From Arcuatula senhousia (lineage: Eukaryota; Mollusca; Bivalvia; Mytilida; Mytilidae): a DNA stretch of 64,000 bases. The translations under genes were made by a program, and so were the position numbers. The notes beneath the pieces are model-generated. The model saw nothing but the letters and a program-made list of their open reading frames with translations, ran no database searches and was not told the origin of the DNA. Numbering within the stretch: the stretch's first letter is position 1; each line of letters opens with the position of its first letter. Shown here piece after piece: positions 1-12,239 of this stretch. The stretch spans positions 49,659,702 through 49,723,701 of the forward strand of contig OZ020307.1 of assembly GCA_963971305.1 (NCBI GenBank), given 5' to 3'.

Positions 1-110
1 TGGGGCACACATCACAGTCACTTTGTGGGCAAAGCGGCCTGACCCGATGTCAGGTTTCTGAGCGCTCTTTAGTGGACTTTTAACTATAAGCTTAGCGCTG
101 CTGCGGGCTT
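1..110 (+). repeat. Interspersed repeat, inverted copy at 40.7 kb
   Basis: The reverse complement of 40695-40805 matches, with shared blocks GGCCTGAC, TTCTGAGCGCTCTTTA and AAGCTTAGCGCTG. It is cut by the window edge. Confidence 0.65.
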
Positions 111-359
111 TTTCGCCACCCGGAACCCACACGGGTGCTAAGCAAAAGAGCAAAACCCCTGTAATGAACATATGTAGTCTTTAATTTTGTGGAACTTTTT
201 TGCAGGGTTTTTATTTTACCTAGCACATTAGAACTTTCAAGGTGTTTTTTTTTTTTTTGCCGGTATCTAATTTTTCCTTTTTGCAGTGGTTTTCATGATA
301 AGTATATGTACAATCATAGTTGAATATAAGTAATCGCTAAAATTGAATTCCGCGAAAAA

Positions 360-1085
360 AAAATCCATTTTTAGCTCACCTGGACCGAAGGCCCATGTCA
401 AGTATTGCCATCACTTGGCGTTCGTCGTCGTCCGTCGTCGTTAACATTTTTCAAACGTTAACTCTTCTAATACCATAAGTCCAATGGCTTTTAAATTTTC
501 CACAGTTGATTATTAGCATAGGTAGTATAAAACTAGTGAGGGGATTTTTGATTCGTCGAAAAAAATGGGCGCCATGGCTAAAAATAGAACAACGGGGTAA
601 ATTGCAGTTTTTTGCAAATAACTTGAAAACGGTAACAGATATCAAAATTTTGTCTACGGTATAAGTGTTTAGCACCTCTACCTGCCCGGAAATTTTCATA
701 AAGATCCAACAACCAATGTAGGAGTTATTGCCCTTTTTGTGGATTTTTTTATAAATTTTGAACCTGTTTAGCTCAATTTCTTGAAAACTATACAAGACAT
801 TTGAGAAATTTAAATTGCATATTGTTCATGTTGTTAGGCACATCAAGATCTACAAAATATGTAATAGGGTCAGCGTTGTAGGACCTTTCCTTTTAGGAGT
901 TATTGCCCTTAGAACGTCAAAATTGAGCATTTAAAAAGCATTTCCTCATAACATTGAAAACGTTAACTCCTCTGACACTTTAAGACCAATTGGAACCAAA
1001 CTTGGTATTGTTGTTTATTAGCATTAGGTGTATAGAACAGATTTGGAGATTTTCGATTGGTTGTAAAACATAGCCGCTGTGGCTA
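360..1085 (+). repeat. Interspersed repeat (TTAGCTCACCTGG type), copy 1
   Basis: A non-coding block starting AGCTCACCTGGACCGAAGG with CGTCGTCGTCCGTCGTCG. Its internal phrases (CTCAATTTCTTGAAAACT, ATTGCCCTT) return in 10645-11700, 18400-19110 and 36390-36690. Such blocks are abundant in bivalve genomes. Confidence 0.6.
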
Positions 1086-1117
1086 AAAATAAAACATTGG
1101 ATATTTTAAATACGAAA

Positions 1118-1890
1118 TAAGATTGATTGAAAAAGTTTATTACCATAACGGTTGTTGTTACAATAAGGATTTTCGTCGTCAACCGTTATTGTAATAAAAC
1201 CTTCAAAGACATATTTTGTTCAGAAGTGACCCAAAATGACTTCAATCTGAATCAATTAGTATATTCAAGTACTAGTAGATCATTTATATCCATTTCAGAC
1301 AATATATTCATATTTTCAGAATGTATTGGACACTTAGCCAAAATTGTAAGAAAAAATCTTAATTTCTGAAATTAGTTCAAAAATAAAGGAAAACTGTTTA
1401 AAAAGACTGAAATGCCGATTTTCCGTGACTATACGTCATTTAGGATGTTTTGAAGACGAAATAAGATTGATTTAAAAAGTTTATTACCATAACGGTTGTT
1501 GTTACAATAAGGATTTTGGTCGTCAACCGTTATTGTAATAAAACCTTCAAAGACATATTTTGTTCAGAAGTGACTCAAAATGACTTGAATTTGAATCAAT
1601 TAGTATATTCAAGTACTAGTAGATCATCTATATCCATTTCAGACAATATATTCATATTTTCAGAATATATGGGACACTTAGCCAAAATTGTAAGAAAATC
1701 TTAATTTCTGAAATTTGTTCGATAATAAAGAAAAAACTGTAAAAAATGACTGAAATACCAATTTTCCGCGACTATTAGTCATTTTGGAGGATTTAAAGAC
1801 GAAATTAGGTTGATTGAAAAAGTTTATTACCAAAACGGTTGTTCTAATAATAAGGATTTCGGTCGTCAACCGTTATTGTGATAAAAAATC
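1118..1890 (+). repeat. 344-bp tandem repeat, about 2.3 units, with internal hairpin
   Basis: Units begin at 1118, 1462 and 1806. Each starts with an imperfect hairpin, GTTTATTACCATAACGGTTG pairing with CAACCGTTATTGTAATAAAAC around a 30-base centre. Two short open frames here are products of the repeat, not genes. The hairpin alone recurs at 2003-2090 and 2195-2260. Confidence 0.85.
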
Positions 1891-2002
1891 AAAGTCATTC
1901 CTTTGGTTATAATAGTAATAATAACTGATATCGGTATTAAGCAATCATGAATATATTTTGACTTCAACTAAGAAGTACAATTTATTCAAAAATTTAAATT
2001 TT

Positions 2003-2290
2003 ACGATATATAAAAGTTTATTACAACAACGGTTGAGCATGCCAACCGTTATTGTGATAACAACTGTTATTGTAATAAACTGTTTTTAAATGTAAATTTT
2101 TTTCATAATAAGTTAAAATTTCAATTATTTTTGGTGATAATATCTTAGTTACAATTAATTCCTTCACGTAAAATAAAAAAATCCACTTTTAATTCATATA
2201 ACAAAATTTATTACAATAACGGTTTTTATTACAATAACGGTTGTTACAATGCTCATCAAATTCATATAGCTTTTTTTGGCATTTTCAACC
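2003..2290. repeat. Further copies of the AACGGTTG/CAACCGTT hairpin
   Basis: TTATTACAACAACGGTTG...CCAACCGTTATTGTGATAA at 2018-2065 and TTACAATAACGG blocks to 2260. Same core as the 344-bp repeat without its body. Confidence 0.65.
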
Positions 2291-4080
2291 GTTAGGTAGA
2301 TAGCCTCCAACGAGTCTTGAAAGGAAGCTCACTTTAGTCATAGCATTGCTTTTGCCTTGATCATTGTTGCAATTTATATTTCTAACACTTAATATGGTTG
2401 GATCCCCTATCCGACATTTAAACATCTAGTGATTGTCATGATTTTTAACCTTTGATATTATACTTCAAACATGTTTTTCGGTTTTGGAATTTCCAAATCA
2501 ATGATTTCAAACCTTAACCATCAGACTGTTCTTGTAGCAATTCTAGATTTAGGTAAAGTCCCTCTGGCCACGACATCACCAAAGGCTTTTACATGGTGGA
2601 AATGACATAATCATCACTTTCATGGTCAAATAACCAAAAAATTTTGTTCAAATTGAATCATAGTACAATAACTCTATATGAACTGCTAAGTAACTTATTC
2701 AAGCGGTTGGCTGTATGTCCATGTCAGCAAAAGAGCAACATATTAAAAATAAAACTGTCGTAGGAAGAAAAAAATGACAATCATATATTTAACATTTCTA
2801 CTTTTGATCGTTTTGTTTGCAAAAAGAAGGATAACGTTTCATCCTTGTATTGAATTAAAAAAATACATGGAAATCTATGCAAGAAATATTTCATTGTCCT
2901 GTCATCGAATCGTAGCTCTTAATTCTCTCAACATCAAATTGATGGCATTCACATTTAGCGTTAACTATTCTTTTAATGCTGATATCACATTAAAAACTTT
3001 GTCAATTAAATGTTGATTCTTACAAATTCAAAACAACTGATGGAAAGTTTTATTCCAAATCATTTTCTTCTTGTAAGAACATTAACCATTTGATTTTATG
3101 CACATTTCAAACTTCAATTCCATATGTACAAATAAAATCTTAAATGGCACATTTTCTTTATGCTGGCGTCACAATGTCCCTATTTTGACATACGATGTAC
3201 ACACGAATGTGAAAATTTCAACTTAGTGCGAAGTTAGTCCCGAACTTGCTAGAAATCATAATAAAAAAAACTAAAGGGAATGCGATTAGAACCGATGGCT
3301 AAACGATTAGAAAAGTAGCACCTACGAATAGCTGCGAACCGAAGACAAGATTTGTCGAGACTAAAGGCCCCCTCACACTTAACCGAATTGCATAAAATAA
3401 GGGTTGCGATGACGGGCGAATAGGAGTTTTTTAAAAATAGTTTGTAATCGTAATTTATAGTTAACCATAGTTACCCTTCGTTTTCGGTTTCGTAAGCCTC
3501 CTGAAGCCTTCGGAACTAACAGTTGCGATTCTTCAAATTCGTCGGTTAATTTTGAACATGTTCAAAATTTCCCGACGAATTTAAAATTCGTTTATCATCT
3601 GTTTGAAATCGCACCTCTTATTTAATGTTCGGTAATTGTTCGTTTATCATTCTTTTATCATTCGTCATGCATCGTCCTTCATCGCACCATTCTGATCCCG
3701 ACGAATCAGTACGATGATAAAATATGAATAGCGTATAGAAACGGAGACTTGCGTTGGAAAACGTAAATTCGCTTTGAGTCTTATTGCGAAGGGTAACGAA
3801 GATTAGCGTTAACTAAATTTGAATAACGAGACAGAAACGAAAGCAAGACTATGAAATACTATAACTAACTAAGAATAGCTAATAGATTCATACATGAGCG
3901 AATTGCCAGGCCAATATTGGTTAAATAAAGAAATAAGTCCAGAATCACATGTAAAATTTCAGATCTCTACGCCTTATAGTTTTAAGTTGAAGTGTTCACC
4001 AGACAGACAGAGATGGACAGACGAACAAAGTTAAAAGAAAAGGGGTTGCTCATTTTTGATCCGGGGCCCTAATAACTACT

Positions 4081-5602
4081 ATTGAGGGTCATCATGGGGT
4101 TCTTGATTATGTGATTACTAGACCATTATTAGGGTGATTATTTAATTACAAGGATCATTTTTGAGTGATTATTTGATTACCATACCCCCATCTTTTTGAT
4201 AATTTGATTACCATTTCGTTGTAAAATTTTGTGAAAAAAAGCGTTTTTCAGTAAATAATTAATGATTACCAGTGCAAATAAAAAGCTACGCCGAGCGCAG
4301 CATGATATGACCGAAACAAGTTGAACCCTGTTCGTTAGAGGTCCAAAATGGATAGTCCATTGCTTTGGTCACATGAAGCCCATGGTGGACTCACAAAGCT
4401 TTTTGACACATGCATCCTGTGGTGGACTTAAAAATGCATTTTTGACACATATATATTTACATCATCTTATACAAAAAGCCTTATTTATAAACATGTATTA
4501 ATTGACATTTTTGGCCCTTTGATCCCTAATTTCTCAAAAACGGTAAAAGATATTGCAAATCTGATTACAAAATAAGGCAAGGATTTTCACAAGGAATCCA
4601 ATGAAAAAAGGATTTTAAAAATCGGACCAAAAATAAAAAAGTTGATTTTAAGGGCGGCCTGTCTTTAGCCCCCCTGAAGCAATGTAATGGTGAAATACAT
4701 TTAAAAAATCATTGACACATTTGGTATAAAGAATTTTATGAGCACTTCAACAAAAAAAGAATTTTCAAAATTGGATGAATAAAAAACATTCTACAATAGT
4801 ATTAACAATACACCCGTTTTCGCCCCTTTTGGCCCTTTTATTCTAAAACAGTAGAGGCCAACAAATCCTAAATACAAGACCAACATTCCTTTAGTGGATA
4901 TAATCATTATATCGAATCTCATAACAATTTACTGGACCACTACAACTAAATTTTTGGTATAAAACTATTTGCATTGACAAACTTTTAAAAATGGCGTTTT
5001 TGGTCCTTTTGACCCCTAATTTCTTAAAAACGGTAAGAGATATTGCAAATCTGATTGAAAAATGCAGGCAGGGATTTTCACAAGGATTCCAATGAAAAAA
5101 AAAATAAATTTGAAAATCAGACCACAAATAACAAAGTAATTTTTTGGGGGTGGCCCCTTTTTGACCCCAAGTAGCAATGTAGCAGTGCAACATATATCAA
5201 AACCATTTAAACAATTTGTTGACAGAATTTAATGATGAATTCAATAAAATAAAAGAACTTTCAAAATCGAATGAATAATAAACATATACAACAGTGTTGT
5301 CAATACACCCGTTTTAGCCCTTTTTGGCCCTTTTTTTAAACGGTACGTATGGGCCACAATCCCCTAATACAATACCAACATTCCTTTAGCTGTAACAAAC
5401 ATCATATCAAAATTTCATAACATTCGGTCAACATTTACTCAAACCAAAGTGTCCACAGACGACGACGACAACGACAACAACAACAACAACAACAACGACG
5501 ACGACGACATTGCCATAACATTATACGATCGCAAAAATTTTGCGGTCGTATAAAACTAATGATTATTTGATTCCCAGGTACCCCCCATGATGACCCTCAT
5601 TA
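4081..5602. mobile_element. Nested TIR element inside the outer one
   Basis: ATTGAGGGTCATCATGGGG at 4081-4099 is mirrored by CCCCATGATGACCCTCAT near 5585-5602. The interior holds a family duplicated in tandem (4510-4990 and 4995-5340, sharing CGGTAAAAGATATTGCAAAT) also found at 26400-26850. A (RAC)n microsatellite lies at 5458-5511. No coding sequence. Confidence 0.6.
5458..5511 (+). repeat. (GAC/AAC)n microsatellite
   Basis: Runs of GACGACGAC and ACAACAACAAC over about 54 bases. Confidence 0.9.
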
Positions 5603-6829
5603 TTATACGCTGCTCTCTTGGGTTTTGGCAGAAAAAAATGTTATAAACTTTTATTAAAATTATGTAAAGCACCTATTTTCCCCAAGCTTTAAAGTCCAAT
5701 ATCATTATATTAGCAGTGTCACCAACACTGGCTGTATCATCTTCCTGCTGCAAGATAGGTGGTGGCGTTGGAGACCTTTGAGATGCAGGAGGGAATTGTG
5801 GCTGTAGCATAATTTCCTAATGCGCCCGATATTTTCGTTCGCCTTCGTTTCGAATCGCACGCCATAGTAAACTGTTGTTCATTATCTGTTCGTGTTATCG
5901 GGTCATATCAACTCTTCGCTCATCTTCGGCTATAATTTACTCGACGTAGCCATCCGAAAAATCGTGACCCATCGTAAGTCATATTCATTCTCCGCTAACT
6001 GTTCGTTGATCATAGTTAACAATAGTTAATAATCGGATGATTCGGAGGAAATTTTTATTTGAATTTGTTCAATTCGCACCTATTTTGTCAATTTTCCCAT
6101 TCGTTACCCTTCGTCGCACCTTTTTCGGTTAAGTGTGAGGCGGCTTTAAGATCCGAAGCAGAAACGAATTAATACGATGGTTATACCACGTTGTGTTAAG
6201 CATACGATGGGTCTACGATGCATCACGATTGACATACGAATTATAAAATGTAATAACGTTATATGCAATAAGATTTTATAGTTTAGTCTATATAAATTGT
6301 TCTTTGCTGCCTCTAATTAGTATGTATTGATAACAAGTTAGAACAAAGGCTCTCCAAGTATACTCCTGCTGTCCATGAAGTCGATCAGAAAGAGAAGATA
6401 AGACAGCTAATACTAGTATGTAGAGACTGTTAAGATAGAACATAAATTTATCTTGTGTGAGTTGACCGAAGTACACATAATCCTATAACAGCAAGTATAT
6501 GTTGTAACTATGTAGAAACATTACACCAAAGCATACAGTGTTAATGCAAATGCGTTAGATATGACAACCCTTTCTGCAATAAAGTGTGAAAATTTCGCAA
6601 TAAAATTATTGTTCAGTCTACAATTTGTCCGTTGCTCTCATTACTTGTATACATGGACGAAAGATAAAACTAATAGTGGGTGGACTTACATTGCCAATTT
6701 ACAAGAGCGGAGCTAAGTAAACTTGACACTTACGCAATAAAAACAACTTGATAATTTTTCTATAATGTTCTCGGTTTTGAAATCATTTGCAAAGAAATGA
6801 TGTACAAAGAAGCTTAAAACTTATTTTAC

Positions 6830-7117
6830 CTCTTTCATCGAACCTTACAACGACGGAATCTTCTTTATAGTGGTTAAGTCCACCCACTGTGTTGCTTACT
6901 CCACAATAATAGACACCATTTTCGTTCATTCCTCGAATTGTTATGTTTTGGTGTGCGTTGTTCGTTATATTGACTTTTGATTCTATTTCACCGCATGTTA
7001 TGACTTTGTACCAAAAATAATCTGGCTTAGGGTTGCCTAGGGAGTCACAGTACAGCACAACTATATAATCAGATTGTTTTCTTGTGTCTGCTACAACTAA
7101 TGGTGGTCGAACAGGGT
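6830..7117 (-). CDS. Copy A exon: third Ig domain
   Basis: 288 bases, phase 1-1, acceptor ...TTATTGCAG. It contains LYCDSLGNP, DYFWYKV and ENGVYYCGVSN. Length and both boundaries are the same as in copy B. Confidence 0.85.
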
Positions 7118-8742
7118 CTGCAATAAAAAAGAAGGTAAAAATTTGATTATCTTCTGTCACCTAACTTTGATTTAAAATTTCTAATTGAATATCACCCGAG
7201 GATAACTAGACCCAATTTAACAATCAGGGAAAGGTGGTCTTGGTCCTTTTTCGTTACAATAAATTTATTATTTTGAATGATCAAATCATGATACTTACAT
7301 TTCACTTCGATTACTTGTGTTTCAATATACAAGTCTTCCTCAAAAATGTGGGAGTCTTCTCCACAACGGAGTTTCCCGCCATTTAAATTACTTGTAACAT
7401 TATAAGTAAATGTACTATTTTGATACATCGATATACAATGATCCGTCTGTTCCGAGATAGAAATATTGTCTGCGCTTAAGTTCTCTACTTTTCCGTTTGG
7501 CAGTAAAACTTGAATGATGAGTTCTCCGGAAGGACTACCAACTTCTCCATGGCATATAATTTTGAGTTGGTCCCCTTCAATTACGTCAATACCATTTTTT
7601 TCCATTGACAAAAGTTTGGATACATTTATAGAAGTCGAGCCAGAGTCTGCAGTACTTTGAAATTCTATATTTTTGTAGATAGACATGACTGGTTTCGATC
7701 GAGGAACTTAAATTAGATATTAAATTCATAATTTGAATATATTCATTTTTATTATTAGGAGGATTAAAGAAAAAATAAAGATAAATATCCCACATTTTTG
7801 TTTCTGTTATGAATAGAATTTGTATTTGTTCTTTTCATTTTGGTGGGGTGTTATGTTTTTAACTTAGTCTTTCACTATTAGTAACCATCTTTACAAATGT
7901 TTTGGATTAATAGTTATATACGTAGAACCAACAAACTTTTACGAATTGTGTCAAGAGTGTGAGTATGATGGTATGATCTCTGTTTTTTTTTTCTGTTTCT
8001 ATTTTATTGTGTCCAACCTTGTTTCTATGTTGTCATTTGTTTTTTCCCGATGATGGCTGTAAGATTGCCGACAGGGCACAAAGCAATCAACAATCAATCA
8101 ATCAATCTATTTTCTTGTTCATGTGTAACCTTTTCGATTTATCATATACATACACCCAGTGCGATATTAAGCTCGCCTTTTTCAAGCTTGCACCGATACA
8201 ACATAACAATCAAGTGCTGTTTACAGAGTATGTTTTAAAAAAATTATATATATATATATCATTAAAATTTGTTAATTTTTTTGTAAATAAAAAAATTGAA
8301 TATATCGGTACGTTATTGTCTGTTATTATTTTTTCTGTTAAGCAACGGCTGGTAGATTTATTGTTACCTTTGATATTTAGAGAAAAATTTTCTGATTTAT
8401 GTGTAACAAATGCTCCACCGTCATCAGCAAATTTGAATATCTGACACCAGTAGAATCCATCATCGACACACTTCAGCTCATTAAATATCAGACTCGTTTG
8501 GTTTGATAAATCGGCTATCCCCTGTAAAGATACTCGTCCTTTCAAATGTTGTCCTTGCTCTGTTATTAGTGATGTTCCAGTATTTCGAAAGACCACTATG
8601 ATGTTTGACGAATTCTTGAACATCATAGCTACTTGACTTATTTTAGGAGTGTTGTGGAACAAGCACATAAGCTCACTGCCATTACTTCCTACTGATCCGA
8701 TTACGTTTCCTCTGATTTCAATAAAATTAGCTGTACCTTCTC
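6830..8742 (-). CDS. Copy A: paralogous three-Ig-domain protein, ectodomain exons only
   Basis: Three phase 1-1 exons, 8742-8368 (375 bases), 7706-7299 (408) and 7117-6830 (288), correspond one to one with the Ig exons of copy B and keep intact frames and splice sites. They encode V-like, I/C2-like and C2-like Ig domains. Introns here are short (661 and 181 bases) against 4.2 kb and 207 bases in B. No linker, membrane or tail exon like those of B is visible between 6829 and position 1. That stretch has been invaded by a nested TIR element (3.36-6.15 kb) and tandem repeats (1.1-2.3 kb), and B-like intron sequence can still be followed to about 2.4 kb. The rest may lie outside the window, be diverged or be lost. 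Functional status is open. Confidence 0.8.
7299..7706 (-). CDS. Copy A exon: second Ig domain
   Basis: 408 bases, phase 1-1, donor T|GTAAGT as in B. Cysteines lie in LKIICHGE and KLRCGED. The Ser/Thr-rich lead-in is shorter than in B. The acceptor is ...TTTAAG, weaker than the CAG of copy B. Confidence 0.8.
8368..8742 (-). CDS. Copy A exon: first (V-like) Ig domain
   Basis: 375 bases, phase 1-1, acceptor ...CTGAACAG identical to copy B, donor G|GTAACA. Cysteines lie in ELMCLFHN and in DDGFYWCQ. It carries a three-residue insertion (KIS region) relative to B. Intron homology to B continues upstream to about 8925. Confidence 0.83.
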
Positions 8743-9063
8743 CTGTTCAGATATAAAAAATACGTGGAGTTATTTTTTTTTGTCTGATGTTAAAACCATG
8801 CAGTATTATAATTTTATAGAAAGAATATGTAAGATATGTTTAAGACTTCTTTGGCTATGTTATTTTCCTAAAATCGGTTGCACTTTCTCGCAAGAGTTTG
8901 GGTAACATTGATGATACATTAAATTATAATTAATTGATCATATACAAGCATGACACACTATTAGGGGTACATGTATGTTCATTACTCTATCCTATAATTA
9001 TAGAGATTATTTAAATGAAAGAAGGCCCATTGTTGTTAATGAAGAAATAAGACATATTGTATA

Positions 9064-9540
9064 TTAGGTGAGTGAGTGAGTTGGTGTTTTACGCCCTTGC
9101 AACGCTATATAGGTATTTGAATGGATGATAAAATGAACTGGAAATGATGATGACAAAATATGCGGATCGGATGGGGTACAAAGGAGCAGTTAGTTTTGAC
9201 GTCCACAGGAAAAGTCAAGAGGTGGGTAGGGGCAAACAATTTAGTCTATGAGGTGTACTACTTAGCGGTCCACAAAGTGGTCGTTTACGTGCATGAAGCG
9301 TGGCACTCTCCACGCACGATGGTCCACTATGGTCAGCGGTCAGGGTTAACGTATTACAGACAACCCCTACAGACAAGTTTAACCCTATTCAGCCACCCAG
9401 GGAACACAACTTGGTCACTATGGGCTGAGTACTAACTCTGATGTCAGAATCCAAAGACCTTCAGTGCCTCTTACGACAAGCTATGCCTATTCACCTCCCG
9501 GGTCTCGCACAGGACTACTGTATATGGAATTGGTTCCATT
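9064..9540 (-). repeat. Molluscan interspersed repeat (GTGAGTGAGTTGG...CTCTTACGACAAGC type), copy 1
   Basis: Starts GGTGAGTGAGTGAGTTGGTG with TTTTACGCCC and ends with GCCTCTTACGACAAGCTATG...CCCGGGTCTCGC. Inverted partner of 56560-57300. Repeats with these words are common in molluscs. The 91-codon plus-strand frame inside is not a gene. Confidence 0.7.
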
Positions 9541-9948
9541 CCGTATTTTGTTGCGTCATTAAGACAACAATGTAATGATAATAAAATAATCAAGTAAACA
9601 TTAACGGAAGTTATACTTGTCGCGCGAGAGCATGAGTTCTATCGATGTGTTTGCTTGATTTCTATCGATGTGATGATTAACAAGAGGCTCATTTGAATAT
9701 CATTAAAATATTTCCCATGATCCTTAGCACGATAGTTTAGAGGTCAGTGTTATAGACGCTCCCTCTGGTGAGATATTGCATTTAAAGGACCATATCTTTA
9801 ATAGTATGGGTAATCTGACAATATCACTTATTTAATGCATTTAAGCGAAGAGAGTTCTATTAGCTGATTATTTTAGCAATCAAAAGCTGTTTATTATTTT
9901 CTACAATTTTTCAGTGATAATAAACAGTTATTTGATATTCACGGAAAT

Positions 9949-10650
9949 AAAGGTAATAACAAAACTACCGAACTTGAATGATCAATCTCATAGTCCAGAG
10001 AAAATGACAAAAACGAATCAGTCATACCGAAGAATTGGTGGATCGCAATGGTCCTGACTTGGTACAGGCATTTCAAACGAAATGGTGGGTTAAACCAGGT
10101 TTTATGGCGCCAAACCTCCCTCTTCCATTGCGATCTTAGGATCCGGTAATGACCATAGAACACAACATAGTTGTGAGACACAATAGGGATATTGAGGTGA
10201 CCATCTCAGTACAGCAGATCAGTCAACACTAATTAAAACAATTAACCACCATATCTTTAAACTCAATTTTGAACTTTTCTACTAGTGGCTGATAACGAAG
10301 AAAGATTTTTTTAGAGATCGCATGAGACGTATGTTCTTATATCCCTGCTCCAAAAGTCGGTCACGAAGAAATCGGTGTCTGATCAAAAAATCTGTGAAAT
10401 GTGTGCAAGCTCTGGCATATCGAATAAGTTGTGAAATATAAACACCGTATGCAGGGGAAGTAGGTATATTGCTCTTTAGATAAGGAAAATAAATAATTTG
10501 AAAATTAAAATCGTCTCTTTTATCGTAATTTTTTGTACTGAGATGACCACCTGGGTCAAATTCAAGGTGCAAATCCAAGAAGGACGTGAAGCAGTTTGAT
10601 TCGGTGAAACCATAACTCATATCAGGGGTCATTCCTATCAGGGGTCATTT
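9949..10650 (-). pseudogene. Reverse transcriptase C-terminal fragment, Penelope-like, with 3' UTR
   Basis: The minus-strand frame at 10632-10282 contains SFLDLHLEFD, YDKRDDFNF, SPAYGVYISQLIRYARAC and DRLLEQGYKNIRL. The (F/Y)LD...K..D...SQ..R..R.C pattern also occurs in the Penelope ORF of this window (FLDINCTI, FFKPTDAH, SQFLRLRRIC), which suggests a distant relative. Downstream about 330 bases of non-coding 3' end finish with TTATTACCTTTATT. The N-terminal region and catalytic RT motifs are missing. An inverted near-copy of the last 430 bases is at 42430-42857. Confidence 0.65.
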
Positions 10651-11700
10651 AAACATTCCATTATTTGAGCTATTTGTAGGGTTAGACTGGCTTTGCAATA
10701 TTGCAAATAGCAGCTTTTCTTTAGTTTCAATGGTTTGAAATATAATGGGAAAACAACTGTGAACATGTTCAATTTTGACGTTCTCACATGATTAACACCA
10801 AACAGAAATGGTCCTACGACTATGAACCTATTAAATAATTTGTTGGTCTTATGTGCTTAACGATATGCTATTTAAATTTCTCAAATATCTACTCAAATTT
10901 TTAAGATTATATAGATTAATAAGTGCAAATTTGGAAAAAAAAATCAAGAAAAAGGTCAATAACTCCTACATGGGTGGTTAGATCATCTTGAAATTTGCAG
11001 GGCAGTTAGAGTTTGAGATGCTGATAATTTTGATATTCATTACTGTTATTGAGCTATTTGCAATAAAAACTTCAATATACTCAATATTCTGTTTTTAGCA
11101 AAAGAAGCCATGTTTTTCATCAAATATTTAATAAAAAACGACAATGTTCTACCATACATGTTAATAAATAGCGATACAAAGTTTCATTGCGATTGAACCT
11201 ATGGTGTCAGAGGGGGAAACCATTCTAAAAAGATAGGCAATGCAGTATAATGGTGAATTTTGACGTTCTATGGGGAATATCTCTTAATAGTAGCTCTCAA
11301 TGTACTGAACAATATGCGATTTCAATTTCTCAAATATCTTTTATAGTTTTCAAGATATTATGCTTTATAAGTGCCAAATATGGAAAAAGTCCAGAAAAAA
11401 GGACTACAACTCCTACATGGGTTATTGGATCTTCTTAAAAATTTCAGGACCGGCAGATCTTTAGGTGTTGATCTTGTTTGCCAGAATTTTGATACATGTC
11501 ACCGTTTTTGAGCCATTTGCAAATAAATGCAATTTGCCCCTATGTTTTTATGGCGGTCATGTTATCAAAACAATAGTTTGGAATCACCTATGTAAATAAA
11601 CAACTGTACAAAGCTTGGGTGCATTTGGACTTATGATGTCAGAGGAGTTAACGTTTGACAAAGTTAACGGACGACGGACAATTGAGCTAAAACATGACAG
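10645..11700 (-). repeat. Interspersed repeat (TTAGCTCA type), copy 2, internally duplicated
   Basis: Two successive, diverged half-units of about 430 bases (10760-11220 and 11240-11660) both contain the TCAAGATATT/ACTCCTACATGG phrases. It ends with GTTAACGGACGACGGACAAT-TGAGCTAAAA. Confidence 0.6.
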
Positions 11701-12239
11701 TCGATATTTTCCATGCAATGCTATGCGGCTATTTATACACTAACAAAAAGTACATTTTAATTCTATTTATATTTTCAAGCGAGAAACAATTTCCGTATTT
11801 TTGATATCAATCATGAACATCTAATTTAATCTAACAATTACTCTAGGTTCTGAATAATCATACATTTTCTTCCACATATTTCTGAAAAGCTGCAACCCTT
11901 TGCACAGCGATCGCACATGCGAAATATATAATTGATGACTAGAAGTTTTGATTTACTTGTAAAATGGATGTCGGGTTAAAAAAAAACTCAAAGCGTTTTG
12001 TTAAATTGTCAAAGTTTATGGATCTCGTGAATCGAAAGTAATAAATATGGCATTTCTTTAAACGATTTTCATTTGTTGAGCTGTCAGTCGTATACAGCAC
12101 ACACAAGTTCTGCTGATAAGCCTTTGATCAGACCTCGCTTACGTATTGCAACCAACGCAATCTATTTTCCAGAATCGTCTTAGTTAACGTTAGTCACAAA
12201 ACACTGTGATTTAAAGTTTTATTTGCTTTTCAACTTAAT

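Larger units (their letters stand above)
3361..6148. mobile_element. Non-autonomous TIR element (outer), 2.8 kb including a nested insertion
   Basis: The left end AGGCCCCCTCACACTTAACCGA (3365-3386) is mirrored by TCGGTTAAGTGTGAGGCGGCTTT (6125-6147). Sub-terminal parts (3400-3900 and 5820-6120) are permutations of CGTTCG/AACGA words. No transposase is visible. It sits where the linker and membrane exons of receptor A would be sought. Confidence 0.68.

Noticed and set aside
1127..1704. Two similar short proteins at 1127-1369 and 1516-1704
   Set aside because: They are translations of the same 344-bp tandem unit. The frame differs in length between units and has no independent support.
9160..9435. 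91-codon frame starting MRIGWGTKEQLVL
   Set aside because: Located inside a molluscan interspersed repeat whose other copy (56560-57300) does not keep this frame.
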